Positions 26,401 to 37,120 of a stretch of 64,000 nucleotides of DNA are shown here, piece by piece; the first letter of the stretch is position 1; the number at the start of each line of letters is the position of its first letter. Source of the DNA: Phallusia mammillata (Eukaryota > Chordata > Ascidiacea > Phlebobranchia > Ascidiidae); NCBI GenBank assembly GCA_003260075.1, contig QLIY01000187.1:89707-153706 (forward strand), in the 5' to 3' direction. Under the pieces are notes generated by a model that did no database searches, had not been told where the DNA came from, and was given only the letters and a program-made list of their open reading frames with translations. A program made the position numbers and the translations under genes.

Positions 26401-29400
26401 TTCATCTTTTTTAGTTTTGCCTTCGCCATTTTTTTGCTCATCTTGTTTTTGTTTTTCTTCTTCTTTGCTTTTTTTACACTTTTCATCATTTGTAGGATTT
26501 CATTCTCATCCAAGTTATCATCAGATGAATCACTTTTGCTGACTTTTTTCATTTTACCTTGGGCCTTTCTAATTTTCATCAATGACTTTTCATGGCGGGC
26601 AACAGAGGCAAGAGCAGTTTTCTCCATCATTTGTTGAACTTGTGCAGCAGAATGTCCCTCCTGCTCAATCTGTCCACCAGCTGTTGCCTGTTCATACGTC
26701 TGAAACGTTTTTTTTACACAAAGAAATATAGAAACAAATTGTTCAACAGCCACAAAGACTTCATCACACTACTTACGGGAAAACTTTTGAACTCCATGTT
26801 TGTTTTAAAGGCAGATTTTTCAACTGTTTGTTGGCCACTAAGTGGGTAAGCAGATTTTTGGGCAGGTGCATCGTCATCAAACTTTTTGTCTGGAGAATCC
26901 CATTTGCTTAGACCAACTTTTCCAGGTTCCAGGGTCTTTTTGGAAAACTTTTCCGTTTCTCTAGATGTGTTAAAGCATGCTAATGGTATATAATTTTATG
27001 TAAGGACTTAAATTAAAGGACAGCATCATATAAAAACCTTAAACTACATGCATTGTTTTTGGGACTAGTCCTATAAAAATATATGCACTGATACCCGATT
27101 CTGCATGGTATCAGTACTCGTCCATCATGTAATATATTGGAATAAAAACCAATATTTTCATAACAAAATAAAAGCCATGGACAACTGCAAAAGGGAAAAA
27201 TCAAGGCACAGCTGCATAAACTTATATTTGTGGCTGTGGGGCTGCTTGTTTTGCTCTAATTAAATGTAAACAGTTCACTACTGTGGTGACTGGCAGCATG
27301 CAAGATGTTAAACATTGTATTCTTTGGCAGCCGGATAATCACTGGACTATGAGGTTAAAAGAAACAAATGGCAAATTTATATGACTATATCTATGTCAAA
27401 GTTCATGATCTGATTTCCAAGGACATTAAAACATTTTTTGGAATTGTTTTGCGGTAGTACATAAGTTTGACTTGTGTAATTCAAATCACTACTCTCACCT
27501 GAAAAAAGGAGCTGCAACTGGTTTTGAAATTGGTTTATCCTCAACTTTGGGTGATAGTTTATATGCCGGTGCTCTTTGAGGTGGATCACGAGATCTAGAC
27601 CTAGACTTGGATAAGGAACGTGATCGTGAGCGGGAGTATGAACGGCGCCGCTCACTAGAATATGAACGATCCCGTGAGCGTGATCTCGAATAGGATCTGG
27701 AGCGTGACCTATATTATAAGGCATAGTATTTATAAAAATGATTTTTCTACAACAATAATCACAGTATGCAAATACCTCGAATCATAGTTTCTGGAATATG
27801 TGCGACGCTTGGGAACATATCCCCCACCCCGTTGATTCCAGTTTCCTCTGTAGTTGCCTCGGCCTCTGTTTTGCCACCTGATAGTATAACATGAGTTTAC
27901 AGAAATAGCCATGCTAAATTAGAACATAAAGCTATTCATCAGTTACATAGTTTTTTTTAAGTTTTGTTATATATATAGTTTTTAATTTCTGTTACATACT
28001 ACACAGTATACATAGTTTTATCTTATTTATAAGTATTTTTGCCTTGCCATGTAAACCTGTTTAATGAAAAAATAAAATTAGTTATATTTTGCAAAAAAAT
28101 ATAAGCTGTGCAAACCACTTTGTTGTTATTCAACCTACATTTTTTTTCTTGAGCAAAGATGGCATCAAAATATATATAGGTATTACAATAATGTTCTGAA
28201 GGCATTTATTTACATTTGAAAAAAATGAGATCTAGTTTTGCAACTCAGAAGATACAGTCATAACTTATGGGCTTTTATCCTGAATATATATAGTCAAATG
28301 GGGTAAAAAAAATTTTTGCTGAAGTTGGGGTAAAAAAAACAATACCCTCACAGCTAAACCAAAAATTTTTTTTAAATGCTTTCTTTTTCATAGGATGTAT
28401 TTATTCTCTGCCTAAAAAATAAGCCATAAACCATTCTCAGATTTTGTTTCTAGGCAATGTTCTGCAGGTTGAAACAACAGTAGTAAAATTCGTATGTTAA
28501 AAAGTCTTCAACAACCTTTAGAAACTTTCCTGCAGATTTTTTATTACAAGTTTGGTGTCAATGACCTTTGTTCTGTGTTGTGTCATAACTATGACCTATT
28601 AAACAAAAAAGACTCCACTTGGCTAGCTTCTAAATTTTTTCAGATATCTTGTTGTTCGTTTTTACCCCAAACGGTTCTATAGGAATGGGGTAATAAAAAA
28701 CTATGTATTTTTTGCACCCCAAAAATTTTTTTTGCCCAAACATTTTTATTTGTCACCTGGAAGTTTAGAAAATAAAAAAGAAAGCCTATAAAACATGTAC
28801 TTAAACCAAAGTTGTATAAAATTGCTTTGGGGGCCCAGTTTTGGAGAAATTTTTACCAAAAAGTATACCTGCATGGCTAAAAGTACAAATTGGGATCCAG
28901 GCCTAAAGAAAAATGCTACAAAGTAAGAAAAAGAGGTTATCAAATCATTATGTGGTAATTCAAGCAGTTTGGGGTAGAAAATTAAACTTTATTTCAATAA
29001 GGTTTTAGGTTACATGACCGGTCAGCAAGTGGGTGAGCTCTATTTAAACCTAGTTGCATACCAACAAAAGACTGGTAAATGACAAAAAAGACCAAATCAA
29101 AGGCAATAAATGCAGTGCAATAAAGGTACAAAGCCATGGAAAGTCTTAGCACCAATTTGAAAGTGTTTTATTAATTTACAAACAGTTTACTAACTGCTGT
29201 AAGTTTGGTTTGTAAAATTTCGAAAACAAAGAATTTTATGTGGCTCGTGTTTTTTTGGCTTATTTATTGTAACAGAGTTATTAATGAAATTTCTGTTTTA
29301 TCTTTGACTTTAAGATGGTTTATTAAGTTCATATAATTGAATTGAAGTTCCAACTGCCACTTAATTTTTTTTTAAATGGTCCTAATGTCCACTTGTTTTT

Positions 29401-30420
29401 TTTTACCCCGACATTGTTTTTTTTGTACCTTTTTCGGGTTAAAAAAGAACAACAGTTTTTGTCAAATATTTTTTTGTTTTTTAGTAAAATCAAAAACTTG
29501 TCACATAACTATAAAAGTAGTCCTATCAGCTTTGTTGGGAAGAAAAACTGACCTTTTGTTGCCTAAAATAAAAGTTTGGCAACAAAGTTTCAAAAAATTG
29601 TTTTTTTTTACCCCACTTGATCATACTCATGTAAACTGCAATCATATCACCTACTAGTGATGGGACGATACCAGGTTTTGAAGCCAGTACCGATACCGAG
29701 TCTGAGTACCACATGTATATACCTTTAATACTGAGTACTATTACCGAGTACTTAAGTCTAGTGTTGTACTTAGTTGTATATCGCTGGCTAATTTATCTGC
29801 CATGCCATGGTCGGGGTACAGGTGTGCACTCACACATGCCGAAAAATGTAATCACCACGTGATAGCGAAAAAGATATAGGTAAACTGGCGGAACTTATAT
29901 CGATACCGAGTATCGATACCATCAATACCGAGTACCATGTACTCGTCCCATCACTATCACCTACCCCTGCCTGAAAGCAAAGATAATTCCAAAAATGTTG
30001 TCAGCCCCCCCCCCAGTTTGGCAACAAAGTTTCAAAAAATTGTTTTTTTTTACCCCACTTGATCATACTCATGTAAACTGCAATCATATCACCTACTAGT
30101 GATGGGACGATACCAGGTTTTGAAGCCAGTACCGATACCGAGTCTGAGTACCACATGTATATACCTTTAATACTGAGTACTATTACCGAGTACTTAGGTC
30201 TAGTGTTGTACTTAGTTGTATATCGCTGGCTAATTTATCTGCCATGCCATGGTCGGGGTACAGGTGTGCACTCACACATGCCGAAAAATGTAATCACCAC
30301 GTGATAGCGAAAAAGATATAGGTAAACTGGCGGAACTTATATCGATACCGAGTATCGATACCATCAATACCGAGTACCATGTACTCGTCCCATCACTATC
30401 ACCTACCCCTGCCTGAAAGN

Positions 30421-30470
<50 letters not shown>

Positions 30471-31170
30471 AAAAAAAATGTTTCACTAACTGTGCGGGAC
30501 ACCGGGACAGAGCTTTAAATCTGGGACTAAACGGGGACATATGGCAAGCCTAACCATGGTCAATCCCTAGTTGTCACACTGTAATTCTGTATTGATGTGT
30601 TATCACAACTTTTCACAATCAACATAACATCTTGCCAAATTTAAAAATAGTATTGTAGTTGTATATATGTTTTTCTACCTGCCACGTGGATTAAAATTTC
30701 CTCTGTAATTATTGTAATTGTTGTAGTTTCGTTGATTCCAGTTGCTTTGTTGAAATGCACCTCTGGATTCACCCGGTGCCCGGAACCTCATTTTTGTCCA
30801 GTTTGCAGTTCTAAGATTGGCTCCACTTTCTGTACGAATCGGACTCAAAGAGATGGATTTTCTAGCATTCCTAAAACATTGTCAATTCAACCCAAAACAA
30901 ATTAACCATATGGCAAACATTAACATCTAGAAGAGCAATGGGTATCCTGGGAGTTGCTTATCTTCATTACTTTCTTGTTGGTTTGTGAAAACTCTGTCTC
31001 TACTCTCTAAATTTAAAACTGCTATGTTATGTACTTGTGCATAAAAACTTCAGAAGTGCATATTTGTGAAAATAGGTGATATTACTTCAACAATCTTTAA
31101 CAAAACTTTTGTCTCACCTTCGATCAGGATAGCTGCTGTTCTGTCTTGGACTTGGTGAACGCGATGACAT
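17488..31170 (-). CDS. THRAP3/BCLAF1-family SR-rich nuclear protein, 29 exons, complete frame
   Basis: Nuclear protein of the family acting in mRNA splicing, decay and export. ATG is at 31170 (MSSRSPSPRQ) and the stop ends at 17488. The 29 exons I traced (31118-31170, 30679-30870, 27776-27877, 27499-27708, 26777-26960, 26359-26699 ... 18209-18274, 17956-18070, 17855-17885, 17488-17594) all have GT-AG borders and consistent phases; they sum to 3,963 bases, 1,320 residues. Order: Asn/Arg/Gly-rich N-terminus; RS domain (SRSRSYSRSRSRDRS); long Lys-rich acidic middle; Gln/Pro-rich part; two Lys-rich clusters; a helix region (RGLVVRQEKEGIVSIFHNI, later VSLSERIGAIMEANK) matching conserved helices of the family; second RS segment; RGRG/N-rich segment; C-terminal SPEQWTHDMFEEHEKE, matching the conserved SPKW-[AT]-HD-K end. 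The 42-base exon at 22809-22850 is the least certain; skipping it also keeps phase. Introns carry the hAT elements listed below. The split between THRAP3 and BCLAF1 may postdate this lineage, so I give no symbol. Confidence 0.8.
20227..21038. mobile_element. Outer hAT element of a nested pair (812 bp with insert)
   Basis: Ends CAGTGTTTCTCAAACT and AGTTTGAGAACCACTG are inverted repeats. The 8-bp target duplication TTCTAGTG is perfect at 20219-20226 and 21039-21046. The subterminal motif CGCGTACCACCTGA recurs at both ends (GCGTACCACCTGAAAAG at about 20971). It is interrupted by the second element at 20298-20795. It lies in an intron of the THRAP3-like gene, between the exons at 21091-21197 and 19786-19997. 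Confidence 0.9.
20298..20795. mobile_element. Inner hAT element inserted in the outer one (498 bp)
   Basis: Ends CAGTGGTTCCTAACC and GGTTGGGAACCCCTG are inverted repeats, flanked by a perfect 8-bp duplication ACCTAAAC (20290-20297 and 20796-20803). The duplicated octamer is sequence of the outer element, which proves the order of insertion. No transposase frame is seen. Confidence 0.9.
28294..29620. repeat. 1.3 kb segment bounded by an inverted repeat, rich in GGGGTAAAAAA motifs
   Basis: TCAAATGGGGTAAAAAAAA at the left end is the inverted counterpart of TTTTTTTTACCCCACTTGA at the right end. Further GGGGTAAAA-type motifs occur inside in both orientations (about 28328, 28661, 28686, 28720, 28971, 29403). 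I see no target duplication and no ORF. It could be a decayed DNA transposon with repeated subterminal motifs. It lies in the long intron between exons 2 and 3 of the THRAP3-like gene. Confidence 0.45.
29655..29956. mobile_element. Non-autonomous hAT element, 302 bp, copy 1
   Basis: Ends TAGTGATGGGACGATAC and GTACTCGTCCCATCACTA are inverted repeats, flanked by the perfect 8-bp TCACCTAC (29647-29654 and 29957-29964). The interior has repeated ACCGATACCGAGT/ATCGATACC motifs. Confidence 0.88.
30097..30398. mobile_element. Same 302-bp hAT element, copy 2 with identical flanks
   Basis: It has the same ends, the same TCACCTAC target duplication and the same flanking sequence as copy 1, so it arose by duplication of a 405-bp segment and not by a second insertion. 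I see one A/G difference (CTTAAGTCT against CTTAGGTCT). Confidence 0.88.
30420..30467. other. Single N plus 47-base A homopolymer (assembly junction)
   Basis: One undetermined base is followed by an uninterrupted A run in the long intron of the THRAP3-like gene. Downstream GGGACACCGGGACAG and GGGGACATATGGCAAGCC look like the end of an unrelated repeat. Confidence 0.7.
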
Positions 31171-33453
31171 TTTGCAGTTATATCACAAAAATTTAGCACC
31201 TTAACACTAGTTAACCCATTTGAATAAGTGCCTGTCAATTAAGGTTTGATTTTACTGCACTGATTAATATTTGCAACAGTCTCGTGCCATATTTTTTTTC
31301 AACAGCAAGTCTATGATCCAATTTCTATAAGATACGGAAATACATAATTTCTGCTGGAATTAGGTTACTAAAACAAAGTTGGTCAACAGTCAACACCTTG
31401 CAAAACAATTGTAACTCGTGGGCAGCTTGCTTTTTTTCCCAAATTTTGCTTCTGCAATCAAGACTCGCGATTTCCTCATTGGCCGGTTAAAACACGTGAT
31501 ACAAAACAATTAAATAGATATCATACGAAAACAAATTTCTGAACCAGGGGCTCCCAAATCAATAGTCAGGACCCCGAGTGGGGTCAAAACGGTAAACATG
31601 TCGGTCACAAATAGACCAGGGGGTCGGTGGGTCGAATAGGTACATATTTAGTACTGTAACTGTTAAAAAATAGATTTTATTTTGTCAGGTTATCTTTTGA
31701 GGGTAGTTGTCAGAATGATAGTCTTTTTTTTTTTAATTATTTTTATAATGGAACCGGAAATATATATTGCCAGCCAAGTAGCAATACGTTCGGACTTTTG
31801 TATATTATACGGCTCTATATATGCAGCAAGCGTTAAAAATCGTAATAATGAACTTACTCGCTACTGCAGACGACCAATACGAATCACGAGAATCAGAAGA
31901 AACAATAAGCTTCCGAGTAAAGAATAACATAGCTCAAGAAGCTCAGCTGACTCAGGAGAACATGTCCAAATCAATGGTCAGCTCAGGGCCTTGTTATTCA
32001 TTGCGGGAACCGCGCACACACGTGTTCACAGTTACAATCTGCCCCCCCCCCCCCCCCCCCCCCCCCTTAAAGCAAATGAAATTTCCCACGTTCCCACGTA
32101 GCATCGAATGGTGTTTTCTTGAGACGCGGATTTTTATTTGTGTATTTAACGCGTACTGTTAGACAACTAGTACCAAACAGGTATTGTTACGCGCGCACAC
32201 ACTCGGCAAAACGAAACAGTAACCCTTTACGTTAACTTGCGCGCCGCCAGTAACTGACAATATGAAGGAATTGTTTCAAATTGTAAGTAGGTTTGATTCC
32301 CCCCCCCCAAACTCCGGCTCCGGACACTCCGGTACTCCGGTTCGTGTACACCTCTGTCGTGTTGACTCGAAGTACATATTGTTGGTGAGTGAATCGTATA
32401 TGCTGTGACGTCAAAATGCCTTATTCATGTGTGACAATATAAAGGAATTGCTTCAAATTTTAAATAAGTTTGATCTCAACTGTTTCGACGACAACTTATA
32501 CCACCGTCAGTGGTTAAATGAAACGTATCGGTGCAGTAGACTATATCAGTATGGACAGAAATCGGCAAACCCCAGCCGTTTCAACGGTAGCTTTTTACTA
32601 CCCGGCACGCCAAGTTTAAATTTAGGTACTTTCTACATTTTCGGGTCTATGCATGTAACGGCCAATTGATGCCATAAAATCTGTTGTTGTGTTTGTTGAT
32701 TTTGTCGGATCTGTATTGACAATTCGGGCTTGACTTTACACTCTATGTCAGTATATTTTCGAATAAATAAGTAGCGAGTTGTTAAAGACCAATTGTTTTT
32801 TGTGTGTGTTGTCTTGGTCTTTCGTGAGGCTTTAATATAAAGGCCTGCTAATCAAAATTTTGGGCTTAAACGGGCTTCTTAAAAACGATTCGTGTTCGGC
32901 CCGGGTTTCGGGCTTGTACTTTCGCCGATTTACAACTTTCTACTACGCACAAATCTGTACTGTAGTCCTCAATTTTACGACAGGTCTTTATTTTGCAGTT
33001 TCGCGCGATTTGTGCGTCTCAATTTCAGAAACAAACTTATGGAGGTATGAGGTGAGTCCAAGGTACAAAAGCCGTTGCATAGAGCAACTAGGGCCATGCG
33101 CTTTTGTTTGAGCCGTTTCGCAAGCGGAAACCGACAAGATTGCGCCCGTTTGTTGCTTTAAAAAATTACCTGAATGGGAAGCGGTCCCCAAGTAAGCGGG
33201 CCAATTTGTATCGATGCTCGACGAGGGATCACCCGAAACGCATATTTCGCCGTGTTTGCACTTCAAAATAGACAACCTAACAACTAATAGCTCCAAACGG
33301 TGAAATCCCGTCTTAAAATAAAGCATTAAAACGCGACATTGAGAAGACAATCGGCACGAAAAATATAGTTTAATACGCGTAGACCAGAAAATGACACATA
33401 AAACGATAGAAAGGTATCAAAAATATAAAAACAAATGAAAGCAAACTCTAGTC
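31171..33453. other. Intergenic region upstream of the THRAP3-like gene
   Basis: No exon recognised. It holds a single-ended hAT-like start (CAGGGGCTCCCAAATC near 31546), a 25-base C run at 32042-32066 and a shorter C run near 32301. The promoter of the THRAP3-like gene should lie near 31180-31500, but I see no decisive core motif. Confidence 0.5.
32042..32066 (+). repeat. 25-base C homopolymer
   Basis: Uninterrupted C run in intergenic DNA, one of several long G/C runs in the window. Confidence 0.9.
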
Positions 33454-33796
33454 CAGTGGTTCTCAACCTTTTAAGTTTGCGGACCGGTAAACTTTCAAAA
33501 ATAATTTCGCGGACCGATGAACTTTCAAAATCAACCCAAAATGTAATCACGACAAAAATATGCAGATCAAAGCAGTACGAAAAATTCAGTTTAATGAGAA
33601 GTTTGCTGCTGTCTGTTTGATATCATACGTGTTAAACGCGTTTCTAATGAAGTTTTTTGCAAGGCGAAGTAGAGCGTTGACTTCACACGATTTTTCTGCC
33701 TTCAACATCTTGCATTTTGCAATTGAGATATAAAATTGTAATATAATTGGCGGACCGGCCGGAACGTTGACGCGGACCGGCGGTTGAGAACCACTG
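33454..33796. mobile_element. Non-autonomous hAT element, 343 bp, intact ends
   Basis: Ends CAGTGGTTCTCAACC and CGGTTGAGAACCACTG are inverted repeats, with a perfect 8-bp duplication CTCTAGTC at 33446-33453 and 33797-33804. Subterminal GCGGACCGG motifs occur at both ends. No transposase frame is present. Confidence 0.9.
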
Positions 33797-33933
33797 CTCT
33801 AGTCAATGCCGTACGGCCGTGCTGCCATCTGCGGCGATGCGTAAAAGCGCCATATATTTCTTTGCTTGTTAGTGAACAATATGCGCAACTAGCACGCAGA
33901 CGAAAACAAGAAGTACTTTAACGGGTGGTTCAA

Positions 33934-34011
33934 CCCCCCCCCCCGCGTTTCTAATGAAGTTTTTTGCAAGGCGAAGTAGAGCGTTGACTTCACACGATTT
34001 TCCCCCCCCCC
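33934..34011. repeat. 57-bp copy of local sequence between two C runs
   Basis: 33945-34001 repeats 33638-33694 (inside the neighbouring hAT element) and is bounded by C11 on the left and C10 on the right. The hAT ends are missing, so this is not a transposition. It looks like a patch at a homopolymer breakpoint. Confidence 0.75.
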
Positions 34012-34153
34012 TGGCGGTGAAAATGAACACGGGTCGGCCTCTCGTTCCCTGCGATGGGCGAGCAAATTGTTGTTACGGTTTTACTGGATTAAAACAAAGG
34101 TAATCAAAACTGTTTGTGCTGCTGCTGATGGGTGTGCATGTTGGCAAATGCTT

Positions 34154-35166
34154 TCATTGTATACAACAACACTTACAACAACGTCGCTTATTTTTTCTCT
34201 TTTTCTTTGCTTTGCTGGTGTCATGGGTTGCAATTTTATGGACCTCAGTTTCCTCAGGTGGACAGTCGACCTGTTTTTCTTCTTCCTCGGGTGGACAGTC
34301 GACCTGTTTTTCTTCTTCCTGTGGTGGACAGTCGACCTGTTTTTCTTCTTCCTCGACCTGTTTCTCTTCTTCCTCAGGTGGACAGTCGACCTGTTTTTCT
34401 TCTTCCTCATGGGGACAGTCGACCTGTTTTTCTTCTTCTTCGGGTGGACAGTCGACCTGTTTTTCTACTTCCTCGGGTGGACAGTTGACCTGTTTTTCTT
34501 CTTCCTCTGGTGGACAGTCGACCTGTTTTTCTTCTTCCTCGGCTGGACAGTCCACCTGTTTTTCTCCTTCCTGTGGTGGACAGTCGACCTGTTTTTCTTC
34601 TTCCTCAGGTGGACAGTCGACCTGTTTTTCTTCTTCCTCAGGGGGACAGTCGACCTGTTTTCCTTCTTCTTCGGGTGGACAGTCGACCTGTTTTTCTTCT
34701 TCCTCAGGTGGACAGACGACCTGTTTTTCTTCTTCCTCAAGTGGACAGTCAACCTGTTTTTTTTTCATCGATTGTGGCATGGACCTTACTCTCCTCAGGT
34801 GGACTGTCGACCTCTTTTCAGGTGGACTGTCGACCTCTGAAACTAAAACCTTCATTACCCCTCTTTTTAGCGGATATTTTTTCAACACCTTGACATCATC
34901 GTTAACTGTCGATTTCCTTTTCACTTTTTCAACCTTGCTCGCATCTTGTACTTGGTTTGATGCTTGCCCTTTTTCAGAGCCCAGAACCCCACAAACTGTC
35001 ACATTTGCCAGGGCTTTGATGAAGATATTCAAGTACATTGACGGTTGACGAACCGGGCGCCCGGTTTGGTATAGTATAACATTTTTTGAGGGCATCACAA
35101 CATACTGTGAGTCGGTGGGGTGAGTGATTACCCAACACCTGTATGAAGGGTCAACAAGCAGTCCAC
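34154..35166 (-). CDS. Unrecognised protein with 11-residue acidic/Cys repeats, copy A, partial
   Basis: I do not recognise the family. The exon begins after TTTTATGCGCAG at 35167 with GGLLVDPSYRCWVITHPTDS and continues through a folded-looking part (MPSKNVILYQTGRPVRQPSM, then NIFIKALANVTVCGVL) and a Lys-rich linker. It then enters about 16 tandem units of consensus EEEEKQVDCPP, and ends in a very basic Cys-rich tail (KAKKKRKNKRRCCKCCC) with a stop at 34154. A good donor (GTT|GTAAGT at 34177/34176) could instead splice to an exon I cannot find. The upstream exon, visible only next to copy B, joins in phase. The repeat gives regularly spaced Asp-Cys-Pro-Pro with four Glu. No signal peptide is visible because the start is missing. 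The frame choice on this strand is supported by the non-repeat N-terminal part and by splice phase. Confidence 0.6.
34252..34760 (-). repeat. 33-bp coding minisatellite (about 16 units)
   Basis: The unit GGTGGACAGTCGACCTG plus TTTTTCTTCTTCCTCA (plus strand) is repeated with few changes, including one unit shortened to 21 bp. All variants keep the frame. Because the unit is a multiple of three and lacks stops, long frames are also open on the plus strand (WTVDLFFFFLG and GGQSTCFSSSS repeats), which I regard as shadows. Confidence 0.9.
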
Positions 35167-35324
35167 CTGCGCATAAAACATACGTAGTTAATTTACAGAC
35201 ATTGTTTAAGAGCTATACCAATCTGTCTTAATGTTAGAAATTTTTATTGTCAACAAGTAGTCAAAAGCTTGTAAAACAATGTGATGCTAACAAAAGTGTC
35301 TAGCGTTCCTAAAATAAAAAAAAA

Positions 35325-36304
35325 NNNNNNNNNNNNNNNNNNNNNNNNNNNNNNNNNNNNNNNNNNNNNNNNNNNNNNNNNNNNNNNNNNNNNNNNNNNN
35401 NNNNNNNNNNNNNNNNNNNNNNNNNNNNNNNNNNNNNNNNNNNNNNNNNNNNNNNNNNNNNNNNNNNNNNNNNNNNNNNNNNNNNNNNNNNNNNNNNNNN
35501 NNNNNNNNNNNNNNNNNNNNNNNNNNNNNNNNNNNNNNNNNNNNNNNNNNNNNNNNNNNNNNNNNNNNNNNNNNNNNNNNNNNNNNNNNNNNNNNNNNNN
35601 NNNNNNNNNNNNNNNNNNNNNNNNNNNNNNNNNNNNNNNNNNNNNNNNNNNNNNNNNNNNNNNNNNNNNNNNNNNNNNNNNNNNNNNNNNNNNNNNNNNN
35701 NNNNNNNNNNNNNNNNNNNNNNNNNNNNNNNNNNNNNNNNNNNNNNNNNNNNNNNNNNNNNNNNNNNNNNNNNNNNNNNNNNNNNNNNNNNNNNNNNNNN
35801 NNNNNNNNNNNNNNNNNNNNNNNNNNNNNNNNNNNNNNNNNNNNNNNNNNNNNNNNNNNNNNNNNNNNNNNNNNNNNNNNNNNNNNNNNNNNNNNNNNNN
35901 NNNNNNNNNNNNNNNNNNNNNNNNNNNNNNNNNNNNNNNNNNNNNNNNNNNNNNNNNNNNNNNNNNNNNNNNNNNNNNNNNNNNNNNNNNNNNNNNNNNN
36001 NNNNNNNNNNNNNNNNNNNNNNNNNNNNNNNNNNNNNNNNNNNNNNNNNNNNNNNNNNNNNNNNNNNNNNNNNNNNNNNNNNNNNNNNNNNNNNNNNNNN
36101 NNNNNNNNNNNNNNNNNNNNNNNNNNNNNNNNNNNNNNNNNNNNNNNNNNNNNNNNNNNNNNNNNNNNNNNNNNNNNNNNNNNNNNNNNNNNNNNNNNNN
36201 NNNNNNNNNNNNNNNNNNNNNNNNNNNNNNNNNNNNNNNNNNNNNNNNNNNNNNNNNNNNNNNNNNNNNNNNNNNNNNNNNNNNNNNNNNNNNNNNNNNN
36301 NNNN
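35325..36304. other. Assembly gap (980 N)
   Basis: Run of N interrupting the minisatellite gene. The 717 bases to its left (34607-35323) are nearly identical to those on its right (36305-37021), so the gap lies between two copies of the same exon. Confidence 0.95.
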
Positions 36305-37120
36305 GGTGGACAGTCGACCTGTTTTTCTTCTTCCTCAGGGGGACAGTCGACCTGTTTTTCTTCTTCTTCGGGTGGACAGTCGACCTGTTTTTCTTCTTCC
36401 TCAGGTGGACAGACGACCTGTTTTTCTTCTTCCTCAAGTGGACAGTCAACCTGTTTTTTTTTCATCGATTGTGGCATGGACCTTACTCTCCTCAGGTGGA
36501 CTGTCGACCTCTTTTCAGGTGGACTGTCGACCTCTGAAACTAAAACCTTCATTACCCCTCTTTTTAGCGGATATTTTTTCAACACCTTGACATCATCGTT
36601 AACTGTCGATTTCCTTTTCACTTTTTCAACCTTGCTCGCATCTTGTACTTGGTTTGATGCTTGCCCTTTTTCAGAGCCCAGAACCCCACAAACTGTCACA
36701 TTTGCCAGGGCTTTGATGAAGATATTCAAGTACATTGACGGTTGACGAACCGGGCGCCCGGTTTGGTATAGTATAACATTTTTTGAGGGCATCACAACAT
36801 ACTGTGAGTCGGTGGGGTGAGTGATTACCCAACACCTGTATGAAGGGTCAACAAGCAGTCCACCTGCGCATAAAACATACGTAGTTAATTTACAGACATT
36901 GTTTAAGAGCTATACCAATCTGTCTTAATGTTAGAAATTTTTATTGTCAACAAGTAGTCAAAAGCTTGTAAAACAATGTGATGCTAACAAAAGTGTCTAG
37001 CGTTCCCAAAATAAAAAAAAACCATACCCGCTAGATTTTTCTCACTGGAGGAATCTTTTTCTGGCTTCAGACCGAACCAGAACCATACATTTCTAGAATC
37101 AGTCTTACAAGTTCCACAAC
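36305..37120 (-). CDS. Same unrecognised repeat protein, copy B, with one more upstream exon
   Basis: Exon 37028-37120 (donor GCGG|GTATGG; acceptor most likely ATGAG|GTTGTGG) encodes CGTCKTDSRNVWFWFGLKPE and a Ser/Lys-rich end. It joins in phase 1 to the exon starting at 36863, which is the same as copy A until the N gap cuts the minisatellite. CxxC then the aromatic WFWFGLK, followed in the next exon by RCWVITHP, suggests a small globular domain I cannot name. The start codon lies further upstream and was not found. Copies A and B differ by about two bases over 717, so B may be the other haplotype of A. Confidence 0.55.

Larger units (their letters stand above)
29573..30419. repeat. 405-bp tandem duplication ending at an N and an A47 run
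   Basis: 29573-29977 is repeated at 30015-30419, separated by 37 bases ending in a C run. The second copy ends exactly at the single N at 30420, which is followed by 47 A's. This placement suggests an assembly junction or unmerged haplotypes. Confidence 0.85.

Noticed and set aside
26362..26637. Plus-strand poly-Phe ORF
   Set aside because: Antisense shadow of a Lys-rich exon of the THRAP3-like gene.
34067..35048. Plus-strand proteins of 257 and 310 residues (WTVDLFFFFLG, GGQSTCFSSSS repeats)
   Set aside because: They are antisense shadows of the stop-free 33-bp minisatellite; the minus frame has a non-repeat N-terminal part and a phase-matched upstream exon.
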